Positions 10,100 through 20,857 of a stretch of DNA of 64,000 nt are shown here, in pieces (the stretch's first letter is position 1; each line of letters starts with the position of its first letter). This DNA comes from Persicaria tinctoria (Eukaryota; Streptophyta; Magnoliopsida; Caryophyllales; Polygonaceae): the NCBI GenBank assembly GCA_037127255.1, contig JBANSL010000005.1:9796001-9860000 (forward strand). Direction: 5' to 3'. The notes below the pieces were generated by a model. That model did no database searches. It was not told the origin of the DNA and worked only from the letters and a program-made list of their open reading frames with translations. The translations under genes and the position numbers were made by a program.

Positions 10100-11101
10100 T
10101 CCTCCCTCAGTCGCAGCTAGAGGTGAGCGAATAGCAAGACTGGAACGAAAAGAAGTAAAAAGAGGAGTAGGTAATCCTTTTGTGAAAATGTCCGCATACT
10201 GATGTGCGAAAGGGACATGAAGAACTCGGACCTGGCCTAGGGCGACCTTCTCTCTGGCGAAATGGATGTCAATCTCTATATGCTTCGTCCGCTGGTGTTG
10301 AACCGGGTTCGACGAAAGATAAACAGCGGAGACATTGTCGCAGTAGACCAGTGTAGCCGATCGAAGGAGAACCCGAAGCTCGCAGAGAAGGTTGCGGAGC
10401 CAACAAGTCTCAGCCACGGCGTTGGCAACACCACGATACTCAGCCTCGGTACTCGAGCGGGAGATGGTGGCCTGACGCTTGGAGGACCATGAGACCAGAT
10501 TATCGCCAAGGTACACTGTGAAACCAGATGTGGAGCGGCGAGTTTTAGGACAACCCGTCCAGTCAACGTCAGAATAGGCGGTGAGGGAGTCAAACCGGCT
10601 GCGACCGAGATGTAATCCCATGTCAGAGGTGCCCTTGATGTACCGGATTATCCTCTTGAGCGCCTGAAGATAGTGCTCGCGGGGATCATGCATGTATAAG
10701 CAAATCTGTTGGACGGCGAAGGCAATGTTCGGCCTAGTGAATGTCAGATACTGGAGAGCACCGGCCAGACTGCGGTAGGCTGTAGGATCCTCAACCTTAA
10801 GACTGGAGGAAGCGTCGAGCTTGGACTTGCAGTCGACAGGGATGGTGGTGGGCTTGCAAGACGTCATGCCGGCTTTGTCGACGATCTCGAGAGCATACTT
10901 TTGCTGATGAAGAAACAGTGCAGTAGGAGTGCGTGACACAGAGACGCCAAAGAAGTAGCTCAGGGAACCGAGATCAGTCATGGCAAACTCTGAATGCAGT
11001 AGGGCCATCAGCCTAGACAGGAGCGATGTAGAGGAAGCGGTGAGCACAATGTCATCGGCGTACAGGAGAAGATAGGCGGTGTCAGACCCTGAGTGGAACA
11101 C
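10094..11101 (-). pseudogene. Copia reverse transcriptase C-terminal half and RNase H
   Basis: The 335-codon open frame starts just before the catalytic YADD box (LLLYADDIVL) and runs through the copia connection region (RSLAGALQYLTFTRPNIAFAV) into RNase H (SWSSKRQATISRSSTEAEY and the KHIEIDIHF box). It ends a few bases inside the 3' LTR. The section is intact, but it is cut off from the N-terminal half by a stop and frame break at 11102-11185. Confidence 0.93.
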
Positions 11102-11185
11102 AAAGAGGGAGTGATCAGACTGACTGCCCTGAAATCCAATGCCAGTGAGGTATGTGGCAAATCGCTGATACCAGGCGTGAGGCGC

Positions 11186-11593
11186 CTATTTCAACCCATA
11201 GAGAGACTTCCGGAGAAGGCAGACGTGAGATGGGCGGGTGCAATCATAGAAGCCTGACGGCTGATACATATACACAGTCTCCTGAAGGTTGCCGTGAAGG
11301 AAGGCATTCTTGACGTCAAGCTGATGGATAGGCCAATCCTTGGTAAGGGCGATACTCAGAACTGTGCGGATGGTAGTCGGTTTGACGACCGGGCTGAAAG
11401 TCTCATCACAGTCAACCCCAACCTCCTGCGACTTGCCGTTGACTACTAGGCGAGCCTTGAGTCGCTCAAGAGTCATGTCTGACCTGTACTTATGCTTGAA
11501 CAACCACATGCAGTTAATGATATTAGTGTCATGAGGCCTTGGAACGAGGTCCCACGTGCCATTTTTAATAAGAGCACTAAACTCATCCATCAT
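11186..11593 (-). pseudogene. Copia reverse transcriptase N-terminal half
   Basis: The 135-residue piece carries copia motifs: a WDLVPRP-type start, KHKYRSDMTLERLKARLV, the ETFSPVVKPTTIR box and QLDVKNAFLHG with the first catalytic Asp. It ends at LYGLK with a stop where a Q would normally follow. Confidence 0.92.
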
Positions 11594-11602
11594 GGCGGCG
11601 TG

Positions 11603-12306
11603 TCAGTTCGGGTCCTGTAAGGCCTTGTGGGGTGATTTGGGGAGAGGGGATATGTCGGGGGATGGAGTGAGAAGGTTGTATTTGAGGTTAGGTTTGAAGA
11701 TCCCGGCCTGAGACCGGGTCTTCATGGATTGGGCGGGGGGTGCAGGCGGAGGCGGGGGGTTAAGTAGGGCTGCCTGCGCGGGGGGGGGGGGGGGGGGGCA
11801 TGGTTTGCGGCAGGCTGTGCTGCGCCCTCCGCAGCATGGGGTGTTGCACCCTCCGCATGGTGTTGCGCCCGCCGCCAATTAAAATTGGCGGGGGGTTGGT
11901 TTGCTGCGGGCGTTGTTCCGGATGAAGCTTTTTGAAATAGGTGGCGTAGGAGCGGTGGGAATTCGTCAGAATTGGGTGGTGTGGATGGGTTGGGAACAAC
12001 AGGGGTGGGTGGTGTGGCGAAAGGGAAGGTTTGCTCATCGAAAATCACGTGGCGCGAAGTGACAACCCGATCGGTATCCAAGCGAAGGCAATGGTAGCCC
12101 CGATGGTGGGGGGAGATGCCCAATAAGACACATTTCGTGGATCGTGGGGAGAGCTTGTGAGAGGCGGTGACACTCATGTTGGGGAAACAAAGACATCCAA
12201 ACACTCTAATGTGATCGTAGGAAGGGTAGCGCTTGTAGAGTGCCAAGGTTGGGATGGAGTTGCCAATTGCTTTGGAGGGAAGTATATTATAAAGATAGGT
12301 GGCCAT
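11603..12306 (-). pseudogene. Copia integrase C-terminal region and hinge
   Basis: The frame at 11722-12306 begins in the end of the integrase core (YLYNILPSKAIGN) and contains the GCLCFPN and CVLLGISPHHRGY boxes. A proline-rich hinge follows, broken by a 19-base G homopolymer at 11780-11798, a likely slippage site that shifts the frame. Confidence 0.88.
11780..11798. repeat. 19-base poly(G) tract
   Basis: An uninterrupted run of G on the plus strand in the hinge between integrase and reverse transcriptase. Its length may be assembly- or polymerase-sensitive. Confidence 0.9.
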
Positions 12307-12370
12307 GTGAAGTGCCTCAACCCAAAAGAAGAGGGGGAGAGAGGCGTGATGTAGGAATGTTCGAGTTTTG

Positions 12371-13327
12371 TCATTGAGGGTGCGGAGGATGCGTTTCGCT
12401 TTGCCATTTTGTGGAGAGGTTTAAGGACAAGAGAAGCGGAGGGCTATCCCCTGTTGTTGACAAAAAGGAGCGGACGACATTGTTGTCAAACTCGCCTCCC
12501 ATGTCGCACTGAATAGCCTTGACAAGCAAATTGAATTGAGTGCGGACAAATGTGTGAAAGTTTACAATATGACTTTGTGTTTCTGATTTGTGGTGTATGG
12601 GAAAAACCCAAACAAAATTGATAAAATCATCAAGGACAACCAAATAGTATCGAAAACCACTAGCACTCGGAATAGGAGATGTCCACAAGTCACAATGTAT
12701 AATATCAAATGGTGCTAATGTATGGGAATGGGAGAGACTAAAGGGTAGTCTTTTGCTCTTGGTAATTTGACACGAAGAACAAACGGCGGAGGCCTTACGA
12801 CAAGAAATAAAACGGTTTGAACGGAGAGTGTCTAGGACATGATCGCTAGGATGTCCTAGGCGAGCATGCCAGACGTCCGAACGGAGGGTGATGTTGGCAG
12901 AGGGGGCGGCGAGAGGTGTCTGACTGGCTGCGGTTGTTACTGGGTATAGGTCTCTTGAGCTATTGCACCGCATTATTGGGGTGCCCGTACGTAAATCCGT
13001 CACAAGAAAACCAAACGGGTCAAATTGAATCGCCACGTGATTATCGATGGTGAATTGGCGAACGGAGATAAGATTTTTGACAATGGCAGGGGCAAGGAGC
13101 ACATTTTTTAGTTTCAAAGGGCAGTCAGTGGGTAGGGTAGCAGGGCCCGAACCAACAATTGGAATACGATTTCCGTTCCCGACATAAACCAAAGGCAAAG
13201 TGCTAGAATTAAAAACAGTTTGTAGGTTACCCGGATTGTTCGTCATGTGAGAAGAGGCACCGGTATCCATATACCAATTTCCGTCCGGCTGCTGAAGACC
13301 CAAAGGGGTCGTGGGTTGCGACAACAA
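12371..13327 (-). pseudogene. Copia protease and integrase
   Basis: The 318-residue frame holds the aspartic protease site (WYMDTGASSHMTNN), the integrase zinc-binding HHCC part (LWHARLGHPSDHV...CSSCQITKSKRLP) and the integrase core with the first Asp in IIHCDLW and the second in QCDMGGEFDN. The N-terminal side lacks a proper gag; only an 85-codon remnant overlaps it at 13243-13500. Confidence 0.92.
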
Positions 13328-13499
13328 CGTCGTTGGTTATGTTGTAGACAGCGCCTGCGGTAGAGAGTGGGGAACCGGGTAGCAGTAGGGTTACTGCAGG
13401 TAGGGTAGCGGGTGTCCTCCCTGGATAGCATGTTGGGAGTGACCAGGAAAGGTGACAGCGGGGAATTGACTGTGTCGGTCATTGCGAGGGGTTGGGGCA

Positions 13500-13690
13500 A
13501 GAGAGAGGCGGCGGCGGCTAGGGATAGCGGCGGCGACTGAATAGGGGTGCGGCGGCTAGGGTTAGCGGCGGCGGCTGACTAGGGGTGCGGCGGCTAGGGT
13601 TAGCGGCGGTAGGAGTGTGGGCGGCGGCTAGCGAGGCAGCGGCGGCGGTAGGTCGGGCGGCGGCAGCAAGGGTTGCGGCGGCGGTGGATC
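13500..13690. repeat. GGC-rich degenerate repeat in place of copia gag
   Basis: Units built on GCGGCGGCTAGGGTTAGCGG recur with variation for about 190 bases, between the primer site and the protease frame, where gag should be. TAGGGTTAG is telomere-like by chance only, as no true TTTAGGG array is present. Confidence 0.7.
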
Positions 13691-13738
13691 GATTTTGTGT
13701 AACGAAAAACTAGGGTTTCACAAAGAAGGCTGATACCA

Positions 13739-13874
13739 TGTAAGTGTTTGGAGAACCGAGTCCTTAACGGATCTCAGAGGCCTACTCCTGTATATATATC
13801 AATGGGTAAAAACCCTGAGGGTACAATCGTAAATGTACATGATATGGACACATATAAATAATATAATGCTAACA
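13739..13874 (-). repeat. 5' LTR of the minus-strand copia element
   Basis: It is 136 bp long and matches 9964-10099. The adjoining minus-strand sequence TGGTATCAG (about 13729-13737) is the primer binding site for initiator-Met tRNA. Confidence 0.93.
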
Positions 13875-13879
13875 GGTCA

Positions 13880-14076
13880 AGGTGTAGAAGATCTTCTCTC
13901 CATCCAACTTGTCAGAACCGATAATGGGCGAAAGACGAAATTACACTATCTGTAACTTGGAGCGAAGGTATCTCGATCTCTATCCCCGCGCTCGATCTCC
14001 TTTGCGTCTGTGCAATCACTAAGAATCGAAGATGCAGTTCCAATCCGATGCCAATCAACGCATCGCCAGAATCTAA
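13880..14076 (+). pseudogene. Displaced copy of the peroxisomal malate dehydrogenase promoter and start of exon 1
   Basis: The sequence closely follows 50636-50822: the same TTGTCAGAAC/TGATAATGG leader, then ATG at 14031 and the first 43 coding bases of exon 1 (reading [14 protein letters not shown], within the PTS2 signal). At about 14076 it switches to sequence like the COX6a-linked promoter at 9085. It is an orphan fragment with no further exons. Confidence 0.85.
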
Positions 14077-14196
14077 GATGGAACTTCAGTTTGTTATTGG
14101 ACTCCCAATCTGTAACTCAGCCCAGTCCGGCCCGGCCCAATAAAAAAACATTAAGATTTTGTCACCTTGCCTAACAAATGTGGATGTATAGAGTTA

Positions 14197-14385
14197 GGGT
14201 GTGTTTGGATTCCAAAATGCATTAATTATAATGCATTTTTTTACTTCGGTTTATGTGCATTTTTTGTTGCATATTAAAACAGTTGTAAAAATCGAGGTAA
14301 AATATGTGATGTAATCAAACATGCACATAAACCGAGGTAAAAATAATGCATTATAATTAATGCATTTTGGAATCCAAACACAACC
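14197..14385. mobile_element. Tourist-like MITE (PIF/Harbinger type)
   Basis: The 189-bp element has terminal inverted repeats of over 40 bp beginning GGGTGTGTTTGGATTCC and is flanked by TTA duplications at 14194-14196 and 14386-14388. It interrupts sequence otherwise shared with 9220-9310. Confidence 0.85.
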
Positions 14386-14800
14386 TTAAAAATCTCTTGC
14401 TTATACTTTGGGCCTCTTAGATTTTTTCTTTCTTAGTTTTTTTTTCTAGTTAAATAAAGGTTTTATAAGATTATAAGACTTAGTTGTAGGTTCTTCATAA
14501 TCCATAGAAGTTAGAGTCAATATCATATACAATATAATTTTTTATCATTTAATATTGGAAAAATAACTTATAATAAACGAAGTATCAACTTTTAACTGAA
14601 AATAATACAAACTTTATATTTAACTAATTTATATATGAACTATACCAATATTAACCAAAAACAACATGACTCTAAATTCCGGTCAGTTTTCCACCAAAAC
14701 TTGCCACTTGTATGCCGGAATCAATTTGAAAATAAAAAAAATGCCACTTAATAGTTTTTTTTTCCATGACATTTTCTAATAAATAAAATAGTTGGAAAAA

Positions 14801-14999
14801 GGGGAGGGGTAAGGAGGTCCCGGGTTCGATCCCTGCCTCCGCCTCTTTCCTTGGGTGAAAATTCAAGGTTTACCTTGCTCTCTACTACTGGGTCGAGCTG
14901 GTCGGCGCAAGCCGGTGTACCCGGTATGTGGCTCTTGTCGGTTGGGTCACGTGCTCGGGGTTTGCCACCGAAGGTGGGTTTCCTCGTCATCAAAAAAAA
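14801..14999 (+). mobile_element. SINE, 5'-truncated or A-box-less
   Basis: About 200 bp with a pol III B-box (GGTTCGATCCC at 14823-14833) and an A-rich end (TCGTCATC then A's). It is flanked by direct repeats AAATAGTTGGAAAAA ending at 14800 and beginning near 15000. A clear A-box is missing. It needs LINE enzymes to move. Confidence 0.75.
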
Positions 15000-15248
15000 A
15001 ATAGTTGGAAAAAAAACACATGAAATCGGACGAGAAGAAAAAATTGCAGAGATGTAGAAGAAGGAAACCGCTTGCACGTGTTCATCCGGTGGAGGGGAGA
15101 AGATGAAGTTGCCTGAAATCCGACTGCTAAATCAACTTAATTTGTTTGCCTATCATTAAAACAAAAATTCAAAAAAGGGGGGCTTTTGAGTGTTTTAAGT
15201 GATTTCTTTTTACCAGTTGTCCGATTACAAGAGTCATCAATGGCAAAT

Positions 15249-15516
15249 AATTATAGATTTTCCAGAGACACAAACAAGTTGTCCTTGGGAAATAGAGCTA
15301 GTTATGTCAGATATTCAGACGATTCTCCTAGGTATAAAGAATATAAGAGTTTCACATATTCCCCGTCTTGGTAACCGGGTAGCTGATAAGGTTGCACACA
15401 TTTGCTACTCTACCAGGGGACCTGATTTATACAACCACACAGGTCTTCTTGACCTCGTCCGGCAGGACGCTTTCGGGTAGAGTTTTCTCACCCGAATTTT
15501 TACCTAATAAAAAAAA
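15249..15516 (+). mobile_element. 5'-truncated LINE: RNase H C-terminus and tail
   Basis: Coding sequence up to a TAG at 15478-15480 reads SCPWEIELVMSDIQ, then HIPRLGNRVADKVAHICYSTRGPDLY, and matches the end of the LINE at 58512-59588. A short 3' region ends TTTTTACCTAATAAAAAAA. The target duplication ATGGCAAAT is at 15240-15248 and 15517-15525. It landed next to, or inside, the terminal repeat of the Ty3 element to its right. Confidence 0.9.
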
Positions 15517-15719
15517 ATGGCAAATTGATTGGGAAGGAAGGAAGAAGGGGATGAGAATTAGACACAAACAGAGGTAGGAGGAGAGATAGAAAGGGGAGGG
15601 AAAATTGGTTTTCTGTATTGAATGTCCAAAATGTCTTTACAAGGCATTATTTATAGACTATCTTCCATCAATGCCTAACAAAACTCCCCCATTACAAAGC
15701 CTTGACTCAAGGCTTATAT

Positions 15720-16416
15720 GAAACGAAACAATATCGTGACTGCCTCCAAATTGAGAGCAATGCTGCATCACGGTCGAATATGGAAGTCAGGAAATTGATG
15801 CAATATGTGTGTAGCAGGCTCCCAAGTGGCTTGTGCTTCATCCATGTTACACCACTTGACTAACCACTCAGTGACAGGGTCACCATTGGTCAGATAAGAC
15901 ACCCGTGATCTACTATCTTCTCGGGTTGTACTTCAATATATCCTTCCTCGTCGGTGCTAGGCAACTCAGTGGTTACCAATTGATCGTCTCCAACCTTCAA
16001 TTTGAGCTGTGAAACATGAAACACAGGATGAATTCGTGAAGGTGAAGGTAATTCCAATCGATATGCCACCTTCCCCACTCGAGCTAAGACCCTATAAGGT
16101 CCATAATATCTCGAACTGAGTTTGAGGTTTCTCCTTAATGCCACTGATGTCTGTATGTAAGGCTGTAACTTCAAGTACACCATATCATTCACCTGCAATT
16201 GCCTCTCAGCCCTGCGTCTGTCTGCAAACAGCTTTATTCTCGCTTGAGCTTGCTACAATTGATACTTAATTTGCCCCATCATGTGTTGCCTTTCCTAGAT
16301 CCAGTCATCAGCGCCCCCTTTGTGTGTGATTACTGGAGAGATTCCCAATTGAGGAGGAGATGTTCCATACAGAGACATGAAATGAGATGTTTTAAGGGCC
16401 GTATGGAAGTTGGTAT
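15720..16416 (-). pseudogene. Ty3 integrase C-terminus and chromodomain remnant
   Basis: Minus-strand pieces include TALKTSHFMSLYGTSPPQLG, the integrase C-terminal barrel (MVYLKLQPYIQTSV...YYGPYRVLARVGKVAYRLELP...IHPVFHVSQLK) and, past a stop at 15890, chromodomain-like words (CNMDEAQATWEP) in a decayed frame. The chromodomain type places the element among chromoviruses; this rests on motif reading. Confidence 0.85.
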
Positions 16417-17141
16417 TGACGATGCCATAGAAAATAGGCCTATTAAATAATACAGGTATAATGTCATAAATAGGCAACCCAACACAAGAGACATCTGGCC
16501 CCACTACAAGATTCATCGCGAGTAAAGTACTCGGTCAAAGCCCCGACCAAACCCAACACCCTCAAAATCCTCGATCCACATTTCCTCACGACTTCGATCT
16601 TAGTATAAACCCGCGTAAGAACCAGAGCGGGTCCCCTAAGTACCTCATGGCTCTCCGGGATCCTAGCAAGCAGCTCGCTGGCTCAAGCACCTCACCTCTA
16701 ATAGCACCACGTGTATTGCCTATACCCCTAAGCATGAGGGCATGCATCACATGTATCCTATGTAAAACCACGAGGTCGCCAGCCAACTGCTTGCTTGGTT
16801 TCCCTATAAATACCCCCCTCCAACCTCAAAGACAGGGATCCGATTCAAGAGAGAAAGAATTAGAGCTCTGATTATCTCCCGGACCTAAAGCCCTCGGAGT
16901 TGAGTACTAGAGGTCTTTGATCAGAGAAGAACTTTCTTGCAATAAGAACATCGTCTGACTTCCTCTCAAGCCGACTGGATAGCTAAAACCCTCGCGAAGC
17001 CAAACGTACCGCCATCATCGCTTGGACCAATACACGCTTAGTTTGATCATAACCCCTCATGGTTAAGGCTTGCAAGTATTCTAAGACATTTTGTCGTCAT
17101 GATGAGGTAATAAGTACAGGTGAAATTCCATGATCACGTCA
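16417..17141. mobile_element. Solo LTR, 725 bp
   Basis: It begins TGACGATGCC, ends ATCACGTCA, and is flanked by a 5-bp target duplication GGTAT at 16412-16416 and 17142-17146. It splits the integrase codons around WYNTNFHTALK. A TATA box (TATAAATA, 16805-16812) lies inside, as expected for an LTR promoter read on the plus strand. No internal region remains. It is the product of LTR-LTR recombination. Confidence 0.88.
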
Positions 17142-17146
17142 GGTAT

Positions 17147-17274
17147 TATACCAGAATTCAGCCAATGACAACCACTTATACCACTATCTCGGATGATCAG
17201 ATGTCATACATCTTAAGAAGGTCTCCAGGCATCTATTCACCCTCTCCGTCTGATCATCAGTTTGTGGATGATAC
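17147..17274 (-). pseudogene. Ty3 integrase core segment
   Basis: This short segment between two insertions reads HPQTDDQTERVNRCLETFLRC, the conserved stretch with the third catalytic Glu of Ty3 integrase, then a stop and WYKWLSLAEFWYNT. It shows that both neighbours are insertions into one pol gene. Confidence 0.88.
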
Positions 17275-18086
17275 TAGGGGTGGAATTGGTACAATACCAA
17301 TTAGTTTTTGTCGTTACCACGTACCAACCAATTATAATTGGTAATCCTAAAATCCAAACCATTACCAACCACCGAAGGGGTTGTACCAACTTAATTGGTT
17401 ACCAATTAAGTTGGTTGGTATGTGTTAGTAATGGTATTTGCCGTATTTTATCATGTTTTGGGTGTTGATGAAAAAAACATACAAATAATCGAAGGCAATA
17501 TATATAACTTAAATAAAAATTTAAAATTTATAAGTAGCAACAACATAAATACTTAAATTGTTCATACATTTAAGCACAAAAGCAATATAAAGACTTAAAT
17601 AGGCCCGATAATATTCAAAATAACATGTCCACTAGCTTCCGAATAAAATTTAGGTTTTAGTCTGAACTGAAGCCGAGCTAGTATTCATCCCTTGATTAAA
17701 AACATTTTATAAAAATAATAAATATAAAAAGAAATCAAGTTAATAGGTAATACTAGTATCAAAAACAAAATAACAAATAAAAAAGAAATAGGTAATACGC
17801 AGTACTTATTAACTTGAATAACGAACAACAATAATAAACAGTAAGTCTTAAAACCCCAAAAAAATACTCCAACCTAATGTAATCTTAAAACAATTAAAAT
17901 ATAGTGAAAAAAATAATTAAAAAATAAATAAATGTATATTGGTAGTAGTTGGTTGGTAATTACCGTACCAACCAATTGCAAATCGGTTGGTAATGGTAAT
18001 CCCAACTTTTCCGTTTCGATTACCATTACCGTACCAACTATTAACAATTGGTTCGGTTGGCACGTGTTGGTATGGTTTTCGTGGGA
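17275..18086. mobile_element. GGTTGGTA-rich insertion, probably a non-autonomous hAT-like element
   Basis: The sequence interrupts the integrase codons between MST and HPQTD. The left end is TAGGGGTGGAATTGG, a form common for hAT-like elements. Flanks GATGATAC (17267-17274) and AATTATAC (18087-18094) could be a worn 8-bp duplication. Both sub-ends carry inverted ACCAACCAATT/AATTGGTTGGT words, but the outermost bases do not pair, so the right end may be truncated. No transposase is seen. Confidence 0.6.
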
Positions 18087-18111
18087 AATTATACGTTGTG
18101 CTCATGTGCAA

Positions 18112-19161
18112 CTAGGTTCCCAAATTCTTGAAGAGTTGCCGCCAAAATGTGCTCAAGAAAACCTTGTCCCTATATGACACTATGCACTCAGGTAAACCAT
18201 GCAATTTGTAAATGCAATCCATGAATGCAGTAGCTACTTTTTTTGTCGTGAATGGATGGCTCAAGGGTATGAAGTGTGCATACTTGGTTAACATGTCTAC
18301 TACTACCATTATAGTGTCATTCCCTTGGGACCTAGGCAATCCTTCTACAAAGCCCATGCTCACATGGCTCCAAGGAGTGTCAGGTATAGGTAGGGGTTGC
18401 AACACATCAGGCGTCACATGCTCATTTTTACTTCTTTGACACACATCACACTCCTTCACAAACTTGGTCACTTGTGTCTTCATTGTAGGCCAATAGAACA
18501 TCTGCTTGAGTCTTTGATAAGAACCGTGGATACCTGAGTGCCCTCCTATAGGTTCTTCATGAGTGGCGGCTATAAGTTTGGACTGAAGCTGCTCATTTTG
18601 CCCAATGTACAATCTGCCCTTGTATCTCAGGAGCCCCTTGGTGACAATTAACTCCTTATTGGTGCCTTGAGTTGTTGTGACCATCAGTTGTTGCACCATA
18701 GGATCCCATTCATAGTTATCTAGTACCTCCTTAATCCACTGAGGTTGCACCACTAATAAAGCATTGCATTCTCCTCTCCTTGACAATGCATTTGTCACTT
18801 TATTCTCAGACCCTTTCTTATAAGCAATGGTGTATGTCAACCCCAATAATTTCCTGGCAGCTTTTCTTTGTAGTTGAGTGGTCAACTTCTGTTCCAACAA
18901 GTGTTTCAAAGGCCGATGATCAGTCTTTATGATGAATTCTTTGGCCTCTAAATAGTGTCTCCACCTGTCTACTGCTAGAAGGATAGCCAATAGCTCTTTC
19001 TCATAAGTGGACAGTAGTAAGTTCTTTCCTTGTAAGGCTTGGCTTAAGTAAGTAAAAGGTTTCCCTTCCTGCATCAGAACTGCCCCAATTCCCATCTTAG
19101 AAGCATCTGTCTCCACTATGAATGGTTTTGAAAAATCAGGCAAACCCAACACTGGTGGAGA
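18112..19161 (-). pseudogene. Ty3 RNase H and integrase N-terminal half
   Basis: About 350 codons: RNase H (IVETDASKMGIGAVLMQ...LSTYEKELLAI...KTDHRPLKHLL), a connector, the integrase zinc finger (HSGIHGSYQRLKQMFYWP...CDVCQRSK) and core (VSMGFVEGLP; an Asp is usual where Gly of MGF stands, so the first catalytic Asp appears mutated). A TAG ends it at 18112-18114 after FKNLGT, with homologous codons continuing beyond. Confidence 0.9.
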
Positions 19162-20849
19162 CATGGCCGGACCTGAAATTTTATATGCTCGAGGCGAGAT
19201 ATAAAAGTTGGGCCCTCTATATAAAGCTTAATGCATCTCGTTCCGAGCTCCTTTAATTTTTCCTTCGACTAAATGCATCTTGTTGCTTCTTCAATTTCTC
19301 TTTTTAGCCACAGATTCTCAAAAACAAATTTCGATGTCCATGAACATGATTTGCTTGCATTCTGAATATTATGTTTCACAAATCATTATAAGAACTTATA
19401 CGGTACAAAGAAATTTAAAACTCCACAATAGACCCACGCGTTCCCTATATACACCGCAATTTAACGTTCAATCCAACGTTGTAACAACGTTCAATTCGAC
19501 GCTGTAACAACGTTCAATTCGACGTTGTAACAACGTCCAATCCAACGTTGTTAAATGAGTGCTAATTTCACTTCTAGGATGTTGTAACAACGTTAAATTA
19601 GACGTTGTTACAACGTCAGATTGAACGCTGCTAATATGGGTCAAATCGGGCCTAATATAAGGTATTAAAAAAACAAATTTTTTTTACTTAGTGTTTTTTT
19701 TTTGTGAGTGTGGGTGGGTGTGTAAATTTTGTTTTATCCTAGCAACGTCGGATCCGACGTTCTTAGCCCGGTTCGGCCCGATCCGATCTCTCACTTCACA
19801 TATTACAACGTTGGATCCGACATTGTAATATAATTAATTTTACAACGTTGAATCCGACGTTGATTGGCAGCTCTAATCCGCGGATTTACGGTGTATATAG
19901 GGACACCCATAGACCTAGGGGCATTTTCCATTTGGTCTGTTATATAAAGCTCATATGGTTATTGGTGAAATTATTGCAGTAAAAGAGCTCACACTTTATT
20001 CTAAGGGGGAAAGGAGTTTCAAATGATGTCTAAATCCTACAAATTTAAATCCAAATTCAAACCCTAATTACTAGCAAATCCCATTCTAATTCCAAAACCC
20101 TATTCCTAAATCCTACAAATTAAATCTATATAATTCTTTTCTATTCTATGAATGAGTTTTGAACAATTGAATGACACTGTCCACATAGAAGAAAGGTGAA
20201 AGATCAGCCAAGCAGTCGAACATTGCAAGTCCTTTCGATCGTCTCCGGCTTCAACTTCCCTTCGTTCAAATTCGTTTCTCATGACTCTCCTCATCATCAT
20301 CGGCCTCAAAGGACCGTAATATTTCGATTACTGTTGTCGATTTTAGTTACTTAACATTTTCCCTAATTTTGGATTAGTAGGGTTTGTGTTGTGCTGGATT
20401 TTGTTGGCAGTGAGAGATGTCTCCAGCGGAGGATCTCTAGGAGTGGCTAGTGAGGGGCGGCACTGAGAAGGGAGAAAGGCGGAGCCGATGCGCCCAGGAG
20501 GGCCGCCACCAGCATTGCGGGTAACACCGCTGCAGATGAAATCGAAAAAGAGGATCCTCTAAATCTAACAACTCATAGTTCTGCAACAAGAAATTGAAGA
20601 AAAAATACCTAATTCGCTCCGCATTTCCAACTTTCGAGTTTTGATTTCGCAACAAAGGGATACGGAGTCTTCCGTTCTTCAAATCTTTGTTCTTCATTCT
20701 TGAGGTTTCTCACGGCGCTCCATAAGTCCGTTCTTTCGGCTTTCCTTTTTTCTTTATATTTATATATATACATAAAAAAAGTTATGGGCCGCTAGGCTAA
20801 TTGGGCCTGAGGCGAGCGCCTATTGGGCCTCGCCTCAGGTCCGGCCTTG
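19162..20849. mobile_element. Non-autonomous hAT-type transposon
   Basis: The 1688-bp element has 15-bp terminal inverted repeats (CATGGCCGGACCTGA at the left; the right matches at 14 of 15) and a perfect 8-bp target duplication GGTGGAGA at 19154-19161 and 20850-20857. The 8-bp duplication is the hAT signature. No transposase domain is present; an 86-codon minus-strand frame at 20437-20697 is unrecognised. Inside is an array of AACGTT-containing 23-bp repeats. Taking out the element and one duplication leaves the Ty3 RNase H frame continuous. Confidence 0.9.
19463..19554. repeat. 23-bp tandem repeat rich in AACGTT
   Basis: Four units start at 19463, 19486, 19509 and 19532 (AACGTTCAATTCGACGTTGTAAC with small changes). 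Degenerate units recur at about 19580-19630 and 19742-19865. Each contains the palindrome AACGTT. Confidence 0.85.
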
Positions 20850-20857
20850 GGTGGAGA

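Larger units (their letters stand above)
9964..13874 (-). mobile_element. Ty1/copia LTR retrotransposon, gag-deficient
   Basis: A minus-strand copia element of 3911 bp is bounded by two 136-bp LTRs (9964-10099 and 13739-13874) that differ at only a few positions. The LTRs run TG...CA. The primer site TGGTATCAG (initiator-Met tRNA) sits immediately inside the 5' LTR. Pol pieces follow in the copia order: protease, integrase, reverse transcriptase, RNase H. The expected gag region is replaced by a GGC-rich repeat (about 13500-13690). No clean 5-bp target duplication is seen (AAGGT left, GGTCA right). Stops and frame breaks make it non-functional. Confidence 0.93.

Noticed and set aside
13560..13690. 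Telomere-like TAGGGTTAG words
   Set aside because: They are isolated parts of the GGC-rich repeat, not a TTTAGGG array.
14815..14840. Possible tRNA gene around GGTTCGATCCC
   Set aside because: Only the B-box/T-arm is present; flanking duplications and an A-rich tail identify a SINE.
20437..20697. 86-codon minus-strand frame inside the hAT element
   Set aside because: No hAT dimerisation domain or BED finger; too short for a transposase.
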